Below, in pieces: positions 1 to 7,106 of a stretch of DNA of 7,106 bases (position 1 is the stretch's first letter; the number at the start of each line of letters is the position of its first letter). This DNA comes from Caulobacter sp. Lineage in GTDB: Bacteria > Pseudomonadota > Alphaproteobacteria > Caulobacterales > Caulobacteraceae. The DNA is taken from positions 1 to 7,106 of the forward strand of contig JACMOF010000419.1 in the NCBI GenBank assembly GCA_014378155.1, read 5' to 3'. The notes beneath the pieces are model-generated. The model was not told the origin of the DNA and did not search any database. It worked only from the letters and a program-made list of their open reading frames with translations. A program made the position numbers and the translations under genes.

Positions 1-29
1 CCGGTCGCGAAGGTCAAGCTCGCAGCGTC

Positions 30-1319
30 CTAATGCAGCTTCAACCGTCCCGCCACCCGCTGCTGCAGCAACCGGGCCATGGCCAGGACCACGGTCTTGG
101 GCGTGCCCATGATCGCCCGATGATGATCCAGGTGCAGCGAGATATAAGCCCACTTGGCGATCAAGCCCTCGACGAAGAAGTTGGGGCCTCCCAGCCCGCC
201 CATCAGTGCGCCGACCCCCCTGTTCTCGCCCAGCGACACCAGCGAGCCGAAATCCCTGTAGATGAACGGCGTCTCGATCCGTCGCTGGCCGAGGCGGGCG
301 ATCAGGGCCTTGGCAAGGTAGCTGGCCTGCTGGTGCGCGGCCTGGGCGCGGGCGGGGATCAGTTTTCCGTCGACCCAAGGCGCGGCGGCGCAGTCGCCCA
401 GCGCCCATACGTCGGCGACCGAGGTCTCCAAGTGGTCATTGACCACGAACTGGTTGCCGCGATTAGTCTCCAGGCCGTAGGCGGTATTGGTGTCGGCCGC
501 CTTGACCCCGGCCGCCCAGACGATCAGGTCGGCCGACGTCTCGCCCAGGCTGGTCTCCAATCGATCCGCATGAACGGCCAAGACCTTGGCCCCCGTCAGC
601 ACCCGCACGCCCTTGCGCTCCAGGGCGACGGTGGCTTGGTCGGAGATCTTCTCGGGCAGGCCGCCCAGGATGCGCGGCGCGGCCTCGACGATGGCGATGT
701 CCAACCGGAAGCGCTGCTCGGCGCCGATGCTTTCCAGCAGCTCACGGTGGGCCTCGATCAACTCGGCCGACAGCTCGACCCCGGTGGCGCCGCCGCCGAC
801 GATGGCCACGCTCATGATCTTCTCGGGCGAGAACGAGGCCTTCATGAAGGCGGCCAGCAGGCGGGTGTGGAAGGCCTCGGCGTCTTCGGTGCGCTCCAAC
901 AGATGGGCCTGCTCGGCGCCCGGCGTGCCGAACAGGTTGGAGCCGCTGCCGATCGCCAGCACGCCCCAGGTGAAGGTGACGCTCCGCTCATCCACCAGCA
1001 CCTTGCCGCCTTCGCCGAGAATGGGCTTCAGGGACAGCCGCTTGGCGATGGGGTCGAAGTCGTTCAGTTCGCCGAGCAGGAAGCTGAAGTGATTGCTGCG
1101 GCCGAGGATTGAATAGGACAGGCCCTCCTGGTGGGCGTCGAGCGTGCCGGCGGCCACCTCGTGCAGGGTGGGTTTCCAGATGTGATAGCTGGAGCGGTCG
1201 ATCAGCAGCACCCGTTCCTTGCCGGCCTGGCGCCCGAGCTTGCGTCCTAGACGCGCCGCCAGTTCCAGCCCGCCAGCCCCGCCGCCGACGATGACGATGT
1301 CGTAGTGCATGCCCGCCAT
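30..1319 (-). CDS. ndh: Type II NADH dehydrogenase-like FAD/NAD(P) oxidoreductase
   Basis: This encodes a 429-residue two-dinucleotide-binding-domain flavoprotein of the NDH-2 family. Family members pass electrons from NADH to membrane quinone without pumping protons, working as peripheral membrane proteins on the cytoplasmic face. The N-terminal FAD-binding motif is VGGGAGG (residues 11-17). A second Rossmann motif for NADH is VGGGATGVE (174-182). The second FAD contact is WALGDC (305-310), followed by AQAAHQ (325-330), which fits the quinone-site AQxAxQ signature. The segment HIWKPTLHEVAAG (46-58) is also typical of the family. The C-terminus (about 388-429) is hydrophobic and basic and could be the membrane-anchoring amphipathic region. 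The ATG at 1319 is preferred because AAGGA lies 9 nt upstream; a second ATG at 1310 is possible. It ends in TAG. It stands alone with its own candidate promoter and has no evident link to the suf operon. The alternative is another quinone-linked member of this superfamily. Confidence 0.88.
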   Translation of the reverse strand: MAGMHYDIVIVGGGAGGLELAARLGRKLGRQAGKERVLLIDRSSYHIWKPTLHEVAAGTLDAHQEGLSYSILGRSNHFSFLLGELNDFDPIAKRLSLKPILGEGGKVLVDERSVTFTWGVLAIGSGSNLFGTPGAEQAHLLERTEDAEAFHTRLLAAFMKASFSPEKIMSVAIVGGGATGVELSAELIEAHRELLESIGAEQRFRLDIAIVEAAPRILGGLPEKISDQATVALERKGVRVLTGAKVLAVHADRLETSLGETSADLIVWAAGVKAADTNTAYGLETNRGNQFVVNDHLETSVADVWALGDCAAAPWVDGKLIPARAQAAHQQASYLAKALIARLGQRRIETPFIYRDFGSLVSLGENRGVGALMGGLGGPNFFVEGLIAKWAYISLHLDHHRAIMGTPKTVVLAMARLLQQRVAGRLKLH

Positions 1320-1341
1320 CCCAGTAATTCCTTAGCTGGTG

Positions 1342-1370
1342 AATATAAGGTCAAGCTGGACGGATGTCAG
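1342..1370 (-). promoter_or_regulatory. Candidate housekeeping promoter of the NADH dehydrogenase gene
   Basis: On the minus strand, CTGACA (1370-1365) and TATATT (1347-1342) are separated by exactly 17 nt, close to the sigma-70 consensus TTGACA-N17-TATAAT. Transcription would begin about 7 nt further on, leaving a leader of roughly 15-20 nt that contains the AAGGA ribosome binding site. The motif CTGAC occurs twice with a 10-nt period (1380-1376 and 1370-1366), the second copy lying inside the -35 box, which could mark a regulator site. This was found by eye and has not been scored against genomic background. Confidence 0.5.
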
Positions 1371-1531
1371 GCCAGGTCAGCACGAGGCGTCGAACCTGAC
1401 GCGGCGCACGCGAGCAGCGGCCCTGTGGCGGGCGATGTCGAGGTTCGCTCCTTGGGAAGCGGCAGCCATGGTAAGTCACGGCCGCTCCGGCCGCGCCGTT
1501 CTGCAGTCCCAAAAGCGGTCGGATCGTCAGG

Positions 1532-1579
1532 CTCACCGTCATTCTCCGCAAACGTCGTTCGGCGAAGAATGAAGGTGAG
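1532..1579. repeat. Large imperfect inverted repeat, 18-bp arms
   Basis: The left arm CTCACCGTCATTCTCCGC (1532-1549) and the right arm (1562-1579) pair at 16 of 18 positions. The mismatches are at 1538/1573 and 1546/1565. The arms are separated by 12 nt, inside which AAC and GTT could extend the stem. No T-run follows on either strand, so it is not a classical intrinsic terminator. It could be an operator for a dimeric regulator, an RNA hairpin at the 3' end of the hydrolase transcript, or a decayed mobile palindrome. Confidence 0.7.
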
Positions 1580-1608
1580 TTGTCTGGAGACGCAAGCGTC
1601 ATGGTACC

Positions 1609-1625
1609 GGTAACCTGTGGTTACC
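1609..1625. repeat. Perfect 7-bp hairpin GGTAACC-TGT-GGTTACC
   Basis: GGTAACC (1609-1615) and GGTTACC (1619-1625) are perfectly complementary with a 3-nt loop. The hairpin starts 11 nt past the hydrolase stop codon on the minus strand. A further related half, GGTACC (1603-1608), abuts it, so three GGT-ACC-type halves lie in 23 nt. There is no T-tract, so rho-independent termination is doubtful. An mRNA 3'-end stabilising hairpin, or a palindromic operator resembling LacI-family sites, is possible. Confidence 0.5.
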
Positions 1626-1636
1626 TGGCGCAAGGC

Positions 1637-2290
1637 CTAAGGGATCGGGGTCATCGCCAGGCGCTTGTCGAGATAGTCGCCGACGCTCCGCTCGACGCTG
1701 GGAAGGTGCTCGGCCCAGAAGTGGGTCGCCTTGTCGACCACCTCATAGTCGATGACGATGCCCTTCTGGGTGCGCAGCTTGGAGACCACGCGCTCGACCT
1801 CGACCGGCGGCACGACGGTGTCGGCCGCGCCGGTCAGGATCAGGCCCGAGGCCGGGCAGGGGGCCAGGAAGCTGAAATCGTACATGTTGGTTGGCGGCGA
1901 CACGGAGATGAAGCCATCGGTTTCGGGACGGCGCATCAGCAGCTGCATGCCGATATAGGCGCCGAAGCTGTAACCCGCGACCCAGGTCTGGGCGGCGGCC
2001 GGGTTGTTTGACTGCAGCCAATCCAGGGCCGTGGCCGCGTCGGCCAACTCGCCGATGCCGGCGTCGAACTCGCCCTGGCTGCGGCCCACACCGCGGAAAT
2101 TGAAGCGCAGGGTCGCGAAACCGCGCTTCATGAACAGGTGGTACAGCTGCACCGAGACCGGATGGTTCATGTGCCCGCCCGCCTTGGGGTGGGGGTGCAG
2201 GATCAGGGCGATCGGCGCATTGGCGGTCTTGCCCGGCGAATAGCGGCCCTCGATACGGCCGGAGGCTCCGGTCAAGATCACGTCAGGCAT
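1637..2290 (-). CDS. Small alpha/beta hydrolase (COG2945-like)
   Basis: This encodes a 217-residue cytoplasmic serine hydrolase-fold protein. An oxyanion-region motif, LHPHPKAGGHMNH, lies at residues 31-43. The nucleophile elbow GYSFG (106-110) carries Ser108. The likely acid is Asp157, in TGAADTVVPP, and the likely catalytic His is His190, in KATHFW. The order and spacing fit the compact hydrolases of COG2945, which lack a large lid domain. I see no signal peptide or membrane segment. The substrate is unknown; members are often annotated only as hydrolase or dienelactone hydrolase-like. The ATG at 2290 is chosen because GGGAT lies just upstream and the family fold begins at once. The frame stays open to 2449, but that extension is arginine-rich and runs into the divergent promoter region. 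The gene is divergent from iscR and 201 nt away, so a shared regulatory region is possible, though no functional link to Fe-S assembly is shown. Confidence 0.85.
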   Translation of the reverse strand: MPDVILTGASGRIEGRYSPGKTANAPIALILHPHPKAGGHMNHPVSVQLYHLFMKRGFATLRFNFRGVGRSQGEFDAGIGELADAATALDWLQSNNPAAAQTWVAGYSFGAYIGMQLLMRRPETDGFISVSPPTNMYDFSFLAPCPASGLILTGAADTVVPPVEVERVVSKLRTQKGIVIDYEVVDKATHFWAEHLPSVERSVGDYLDKRLAMTPIP

Positions 2291-2326
2291 ACTAAGATCC
2301 CTATCCAAAAAGGGGCGCGAAGTCCG

Positions 2327-2347
2327 GCTCCTCGCGCTCACAGGAGC
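2327..2347. repeat. 6-bp inverted repeat in the divergent intergenic region
   Basis: GCTCCT (2327-2332) and AGGAGC (2342-2347) form a perfect 6-bp inverted repeat around a 9-nt spacer. It lies between the hydrolase start and the -35 box of the iscR promoter, so it could serve either gene as a binding site or form a hairpin in the hydrolase leader. Repeats this short arise by chance, so significance is weak. Confidence 0.3.
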
Positions 2348-2357
2348 GAAGGAATAC

Positions 2358-2386
2358 TTGACCGCTGCGCTTGGTCTTCCTAAATC
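2358..2386 (+). promoter_or_regulatory. Candidate promoter of the iscR-suf operon
   Basis: TTGACC (2358-2363) and TAAATC (2381-2386) are spaced by 17 nt, a close match to the housekeeping -35/-10 pattern and the best I find in the 201-nt divergent gap. Transcription would start near 2393, giving a leader of about 100 nt before the iscR ATG. The bases ATACTTGAC (2354-2362), overlapping the -35 box, match the left half of the E. coli type-1 IscR box as I recall it. That suggests autorepression, although the right half is not in register. Confidence 0.55.
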
Positions 2387-2407
2387 CGTACCGCGCGCCT
2401 TGGTCTT
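2370..2407. repeat. Direct repeat CTTGGTCTT, two copies bracketing the predicted start site
   Basis: Identical 9-mers lie at 2370-2378 (between the -35 and -10 boxes) and 2399-2407 (just past the predicted transcription start), 29 nt apart start to start. Both follow a GCGC context. The second copy overlaps an inverted repeat, GGTCT (2402-2406) and AGACC (2414-2418) with a 7-nt spacer. These placements would suit a repressor. The protein that might bind is not known; IscR is the obvious candidate. Confidence 0.4.
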
Positions 2408-2434
2408 TGATCGAGACCTCCGGGCGCGAAGTCG

Positions 2435-2459
2435 CGGCTTGTAGCACACGCCTAAGCCG
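2435..2459. repeat. 6-bp stem in the iscR leader
   Basis: CGGCTT (2435-2440) can pair with AAGCCG (2454-2459) across a 13-nt loop within the predicted 5' leader, ending about 20 nt before the AGGAG ribosome binding site. It may be incidental. I see no riboswitch-like conserved core in the leader. Confidence 0.25.
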
Positions 2460-2491
2460 ATGCGCGGTCAATCCGCAAGGAGATAAGGCGC

Positions 2492-2992
2492 ATGCGCCTG
2501 AGCACCAAGGGACGATACGCGGTCATGGCCATGACCGACCTCGCGCGCCGCCAAGCGGAGGCCGAGGGTGGCCGGGCCGTGGCCCTGGCCGAGATCGCCG
2601 CCCGCCAGCAAATTTCGCTGTCCTATCTGGAGCAACTCTTCGCCCGCTTGCGCCGCAAGGGACTGGTGGTCAGCGCCCGGGGACCGGGCGGCGGCTATCG
2701 CCTGGCCCGCGAGGCCAGCGACACCGCCATCGCCGATATTGTGCTGGCCGTCGACGAGCCCCTGCGGGCCACCCGCTGCGGCCTGTCAAAGACTGGCGGG
2801 ACGAGCAAGGGCGCTCCAAAGGGCTGCATGGCCGGCGGCGCCCAGTGCCTCACCCACGACCTGTGGGAGGAGATGGGCCGCCAGATCCACGGCTATCTTG
2901 CCAGCGTGTCGATTGCCGACGTGCTGAACGGCAAGCTCAAGGACAGGACGCCCAACCCGGAAAAGTCGGCGCGGGAGATGGCGGTCGCGTGA
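2492..2992 (+). CDS. iscR: IscR-type Rrf2 family Fe-S-sensing transcription regulator
   Basis: This encodes a 166-residue Rrf2-family regulator. The N-terminus MRLSTKGRYAVMAM, a helix-turn-helix around residues 31-57 and the wing SARGPGGGYRLAR (61-73) are diagnostic of the family. The sensor region holds Cys96, Cys112 and Cys119 with His122 in CLTHDLW, matching the Cys3-His ligand set that binds [2Fe-2S] in E. coli IscR. The spacing differs: C-x15-C-x6-C-x2-H here against C-x5-C-x5-C-x2-H in E. coli, with a Gly/Lys/Ser-rich stretch between the first two. The known role is to repress Fe-S biogenesis genes when cluster-loaded. As first gene of a suf operon it probably controls its own transcription. 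The ATG has AGGAG 9 nt upstream. Its TGA overlaps the next start by 4 nt (GTGA). RirA, another alphaproteobacterial Rrf2 iron regulator, is less likely given the CLTHDLW sequence and the operon position. Confidence 0.9.
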   Translation: MRLSTKGRYAVMAMTDLARRQAEAEGGRAVALAEIAARQQISLSYLEQLFARLRRKGLVVSARGPGGGYRLAREASDTAIADIVLAVDEPLRATRCGLSKTGGTSKGAPKGCMAGGAQCLTHDLWEEMGRQIHGYLASVSIADVLNGKLKDRTPNPEKSAREMAVA

Positions 2993-4121
2993 GCAAGCCC
3001 AGCGTCTATCTCGACTACAACGCCAGCGCGCCGCTCCGCCCCGAGGCGCGCGAGGCGATGCTGCGCGCCTTCGACCTGGGCGGTAACCCCTCGTCGGTGC
3101 ACGCCGTTGGGCGGACCGCGCGGGATCTGGTCGAGGCCGCCCGCGCCCAGGTTTCGGCGCTGGTCAACGTCGTGCCGGGCTCGCTGACCTTCGTCAGCGG
3201 CGGCACAGAGGCCAACGCCCTGGCCATCGGCAGCGCCGCCTTCGCGGGGTTCGACCGAGTCCTGGTCAGCGCCGGCGAGCACGACGCCGTCACCCAGACC
3301 GCCGCCGCCTCCGGCCTGCCGGTCGAGGTGATGCCGATCGACACCAACGGCGTCGCAGACCTCGACTGGCTGCGCGAGGCCCTGTGCAAACCCGGCCGCG
3401 CGCTCGTCTGCCTGATGTTGGCCAATAACGAGACCGGCGTGATCCAGCCTGTTGCTGAAGCGTCGGCCCTGGTGCGCGACGCTGACGGCTGGCTGCATGT
3501 CGACGCCGTCCAGGCGGCCGGGAAAATCGCCATCGACTTCACCGCCCTGGGCGCCGACACGATGGCCCTGTCGGCCCACAAGCTGGGTGGGCCGCAAGGC
3601 GTCGGCGCGCTGGTGGCCGGCACGCGCGCCACCCTGGTGCGCCAGCAGCACGGCGGCGGCCAGGAACGCGGCCGCCGGGCCGGCACCGAGAACGTCGCCG
3701 GGATCGCCGGGTTCGGCGCCGCCGCGGTCGCGGCTGCCCGGGACTTGCCCCTGATGGCCGATCAAGGCACATGGCGTGACGCCCTGGCCGAACGGGTCAA
3801 GGCGGCTGGCGGCGTGATGCTCGGGGAGGGCGCCCAACGCCTGCCCCAAACTCTCTGTCTCGCCGCCGAGGGCTTCGACTCGCAGATTCAGGTGATGGGC
3901 CTCGATCTGGCGGGCGTGATGGTCAGCGCCGGCAGCGCCTGCTCGTCGGGCAAGGTAAAGGCCAGCCGCGTGGTGGAAGCCATGGGCCGGTCCGACCTGG
4001 CCCCCTTCGCGTTGCGCGTCAGCGGCGGCTGGGCCACGACCGAGCAAGACTGGATTTCCTGCGGCGACGCCTGGCTCGCCGTCTATTCGCGTATCGGCGC
4101 CCGTCGCCGGGAGGTGGCTTG

Positions 4122-4122
<1 letters not shown>
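2989..4122 (+). CDS. iscS: Class I (IscS/NifS-type) cysteine desulfurase
   Basis: This encodes a 377-residue PLP-dependent aminotransferase-fold enzyme that converts L-cysteine to alanine and leaves a persulfide for Fe-S assembly. The PLP lysine is Lys198 in SAHKLGGP. His98 (GEHDAV), Asp172 and Gln175 (HVDAVQ) and the ANNETG motif (145-150) form the cofactor pocket. RRAGTEN (229-235) is also typical. The persulfide cysteine is Cys318 in SAGSACSSG, the class I loop pattern. It is not the RxGHHC pattern of class II SufS, so this is the NifS/IscS type despite its suf-operon home. Length is slightly under the roughly 400 residues of IscS. The start is GTG at 2989, inside the iscR stop (GTGA), with GGGAG 11 nt upstream and six residues before the conserved YLDYN. 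The reading frame extends far upstream but only as a shadow of iscR. It ends at TGA sharing one base with the sufB ATG. Confidence 0.92.
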
Positions 4123-5587
<1,465 letters not shown>

Positions 5588-5591
<4 letters not shown>

Positions 5592-5907
5592 TCTTGCAGG
5601 GCGTTTTCGACATCGAAAAGGAAGCGGCCAGCTGGACGCAGGACGGTTCGTTCCGAGGTGCTGACGGCAAACCAGTGCGCGCTTATGACGACGTCGTTCT
5701 GTTGCGCGACATCGTGCCTGAGAACGACCCAAAGTCCCCCTACATCGTGCCCGCCGGTACCACCGGCACCATCCTGTTCTTTAACGAGCGCGCCGACGGC
5801 GTCGCGCAACCCGAACTCGACTGGGATCCGGTCGCCGTGGTTCTCGGCTATGAGGACCAACGCCATCTCCGCCTGCACATGACGAACGAAGAAAAGTACC
5901 CGCGCTG

Positions 5908-5908
<1 letters not shown>
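5588..5908 (+). CDS. Uncharacterised 106-aa protein embedded between sufB and sufC
   Basis: I do not recognise a named family with confidence. The product has 106 residues and is acidic (19 Asp/Glu against 11 Lys/Arg). It contains no cysteine, so it cannot carry a persulfide or thiolate-bind a cluster by itself. Residues 1-32 look polar and flexible. Residues 33-98 look like a small beta-barrel: strand-like [10 protein letters not shown] (34-43), [11 protein letters not shown] (55-65) and PVAVVLGYE (81-89), ending RHLRLHM (92-98). The V-x-G-T-x-G-T-I pattern recalls small SH3-like domains such as DUF4926, which is a guess from style. The GTG start at 5588 has GGAAGG 9 nt upstream and overlaps the sufB stop (GTGA); its TGA shares a base with sufC ATG. 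By hand count 25 of 106 codons end in A or T, against 20 of 248 in sufC, so codon use is clearly more relaxed. Its position implies a role with SufBCD, but none is demonstrated. Confidence 0.8.
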
Positions 5909-6654
<746 letters not shown>

Positions 6655-6678
6655 TGCTGGGCGCTGGGCGACATCAAG

Positions 6679-6794
6679 CCTCCCCCCGTGGGGGAGGTGA
6701 TCGCGAAGCGATCGGTGGGGGGAGTTTGCCGACCCTGCCGAACACTCCCCCCACCGTCGTAGCTGCGCGCCGACACCTCTCCCACCGGGGGAGG
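6679..6794. repeat. Composite palindromic repeat element (REP/BIME-like) between sufC and sufD
   Basis: Two related GC-rich units lie head to head. The left unit has an 8-bp hairpin, CCTCCCCC (6679-6686) with GGGGGAGG (6690-6697), then GATCGC-GAA-GCGATC (6699-6713). A perfect 13-bp inverted repeat follows: CGGTGGGGGGAGT (6713-6725) with its complement at 6744-6756, spaced by 18 nt. The right unit mirrors the left, with GTCG (6756-6759) and CGAC (6771-6774), then CCTCTCCC (6776-6783) with GGGGGAGG (6787-6794), an 8-bp stem with one G-T pair. This is the layout of bacterial interspersed palindromic elements. I recall similar GGGGGAGGTG palindromes as common in Caulobacteraceae intergenic DNA but cannot check copies from one window. 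It probably transposed or was copied into the operon. Confidence 0.8.
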
Positions 6795-6802
6795 AGCTGC
6801 GC
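6787..6802 (+). promoter_or_regulatory. sufD ribosome binding site inside the repeat hairpin
   Basis: The GAGGAG stretch at 6791-6796 is spaced 6 nt from the sufD ATG (6803). Its GAGG part (6791-6794) is the end of the right stem arm (6787-6794) that pairs with 6776-6783. The repeat therefore supplies most of the Shine-Dalgarno sequence and can also hide it when folded. Confidence 0.6.
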
Positions 6803-7106
6803 ATGACGCTCGCCACCGCCCTGAAGACCGGCGACCTGACCCAGCTGCCGTCGCGCCGCGACGAGGACTGGCGCTGGACCGACCTGCGCGGCCTGATCCG
6901 CGCCTTGCCGCCCGCCTCGCCGGTGGTGGACGGCGACGTCGCCGCCGGGCCGTTCGACGGCCTGGCCACGGGCGAAATCCTGTTCGTCAACGGTCGCCAG
7001 CGCCATGCCGCTCAGTCCGGTGCGGGTGACGTCGTCGCACTGCGCTTCGTCTCGGCGAGCGATGGCACGGCCCACGCCGCCGCCTATGCGGTCGTCGTCG
7101 AGCCCG
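6803..7106 (+). CDS. sufD: Fe-S cluster assembly protein SufD, 3' end outside window
   Basis: The first 101 codons of an open frame run off the window edge. The product begins MTLATALKTGDLTQLPSRRD and contains RRDEDWRWTDLRGL, the N-terminal motif of SufD, whose members run about 380-430 residues and pair with SufB in the SufBC2D scaffold. The rest of the visible part is the variable N-terminal domain, with FVNGRQ (about residues 65-70) also typical. The conserved beta-helix core and C-terminal His used in cluster formation lie beyond the window. The ATG at 6803 is supported by GAGGAG 6 nt upstream. The gap from sufC is filled by a palindromic repeat, unlike every other junction here. In related operons a class II desulfurase (sufS) and a SufT or SufA-like gene often follow; that is a prediction only. 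Confidence 0.87.
   Translation, partial: MTLATALKTGDLTQLPSRRDEDWRWTDLRGLIRALPPASPVVDGDVAAGPFDGLATGEILFVNGRQRHAAQSGAGDVVALRFVSASDGTAHAAAYAVVVEP

Larger units (their letters stand above)
1320..1636. other. 317-nt intergenic region without a convincing gene
   Basis: This gap lies between the start of the minus-strand NADH dehydrogenase gene and the stop of the minus-strand hydrolase gene. It holds the dehydrogenase promoter (1342-1370), an 18-bp-arm imperfect palindrome (1532-1579) and a 7-bp hairpin (1609-1625). Several open frames of 77-102 codons cross it on both strands, but their products are arginine-, serine- and proline-rich with no recognisable motif. They look like chance frames in GC-rich DNA. 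I see nothing identifiable between about 1401 and 1531. Confidence 0.6.

Noticed and set aside
33..1112. Long plus-strand open frames opposite the NADH dehydrogenase gene, and similar frames opposite the desulfurase, sufB and sufC genes
   Set aside because: These are antisense shadows produced by GC-rich codon bias, and their translations show no family motifs.
1305..1633. Possible small genes of 77-102 codons in the 317-nt gap on both strands
   Set aside because: They overlap each other and the palindromes, are low in hydrophobic residues, and show no clear ribosome binding site or motif.
2291..2449. N-terminal extension of the hydrolase to 2449
   Set aside because: The added 53 residues are Arg/Ser-rich, cross the divergent promoter region, and the ATG at 2290 has a good ribosome binding site and fits the family length.
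2393..2491. Riboswitch in the iscR leader
   Set aside because: Only a 6-bp and a 4-bp stem are visible, with no known aptamer core; the leader is short.
2371..2988. Long upstream extension of the cysteine desulfurase frame
   Set aside because: The extension overlaps all of iscR in another frame and encodes a Gly/Arg/Pro-rich sequence with no motif. The conserved enzyme begins six residues after the GTG at 2989.
4119..4121. TTG as the sufB start
   Set aside because: It is only 4 nt from GGAGG, whereas ATG at 4122 has 7-nt spacing and gives the TGATG overlap seen elsewhere in the operon.
6679..6756. Intrinsic terminator after sufC
   Set aside because: The stems are strong but no T-run follows, and sufD continues in the same direction with its binding site inside the repeat.
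6679..6794. CRISPR array
   Set aside because: There are only two mirrored units, not evenly spaced direct repeats with unique spacers.

Overview
The window is high-GC bacterial DNA, roughly two-thirds GC by eye, with strong G/C third-position bias. It looks alphaproteobacterial, most likely Caulobacteraceae (Caulobacter, Phenylobacterium or similar). The clues are the protein sequences, the iscR - class I desulfurase - sufB - small ORF - sufC - sufD layout, and a GGGGGAGG-type intergenic palindrome. The genus is an inference from style, not a match to a database.

Layout. Positions 30-1319 (minus) encode a type II NADH dehydrogenase-like flavoprotein with its own candidate promoter at 1342-1370. 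A 317-nt gap (1320-1636) has no convincing gene. It holds that promoter, a large imperfect palindrome (1532-1579) and a small GGTAACC hairpin (1609-1625). Positions 1637-2290 (minus) encode a small alpha/beta hydrolase. A 201-nt divergent region (2291-2491) carries a good promoter for the rightward operon plus several short repeats. From 2492 to the window edge runs one operon on the plus strand: iscR (Rrf2-type Fe-S sensor), a class I (IscS/NifS-type) cysteine desulfurase, sufB, an unrecognised 106-residue protein, sufC, and the start of sufD, which is cut off by the window end.

How the genes work together. The desulfurase takes sulfur from cysteine, the SufB-SufC-SufD scaffold assembles Fe-S clusters using SufC ATP hydrolysis, and IscR probably senses cluster status and represses the operon. 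The first five genes are joined by overlaps that alternate between 4-nt GTGA and 1-nt TGATG, so translation is probably coupled throughout. The exception is sufC-sufD, where a palindromic repeat element of about 116 nt separates the genes. That element contributes most of the sufD ribosome binding site and is crossed by an open frame of 50 codons that begins on the sufC stop and ends on the sufD start.

The most interesting items are the acidic, cysteine-free 106-aa protein locked between sufB and sufC, the repeat inserted at the sufC-sufD joint, and the stretched cysteine spacing in IscR. The pathway itself is well known. I see no wholly new system here, but these are uncharacterised parts of a core one.
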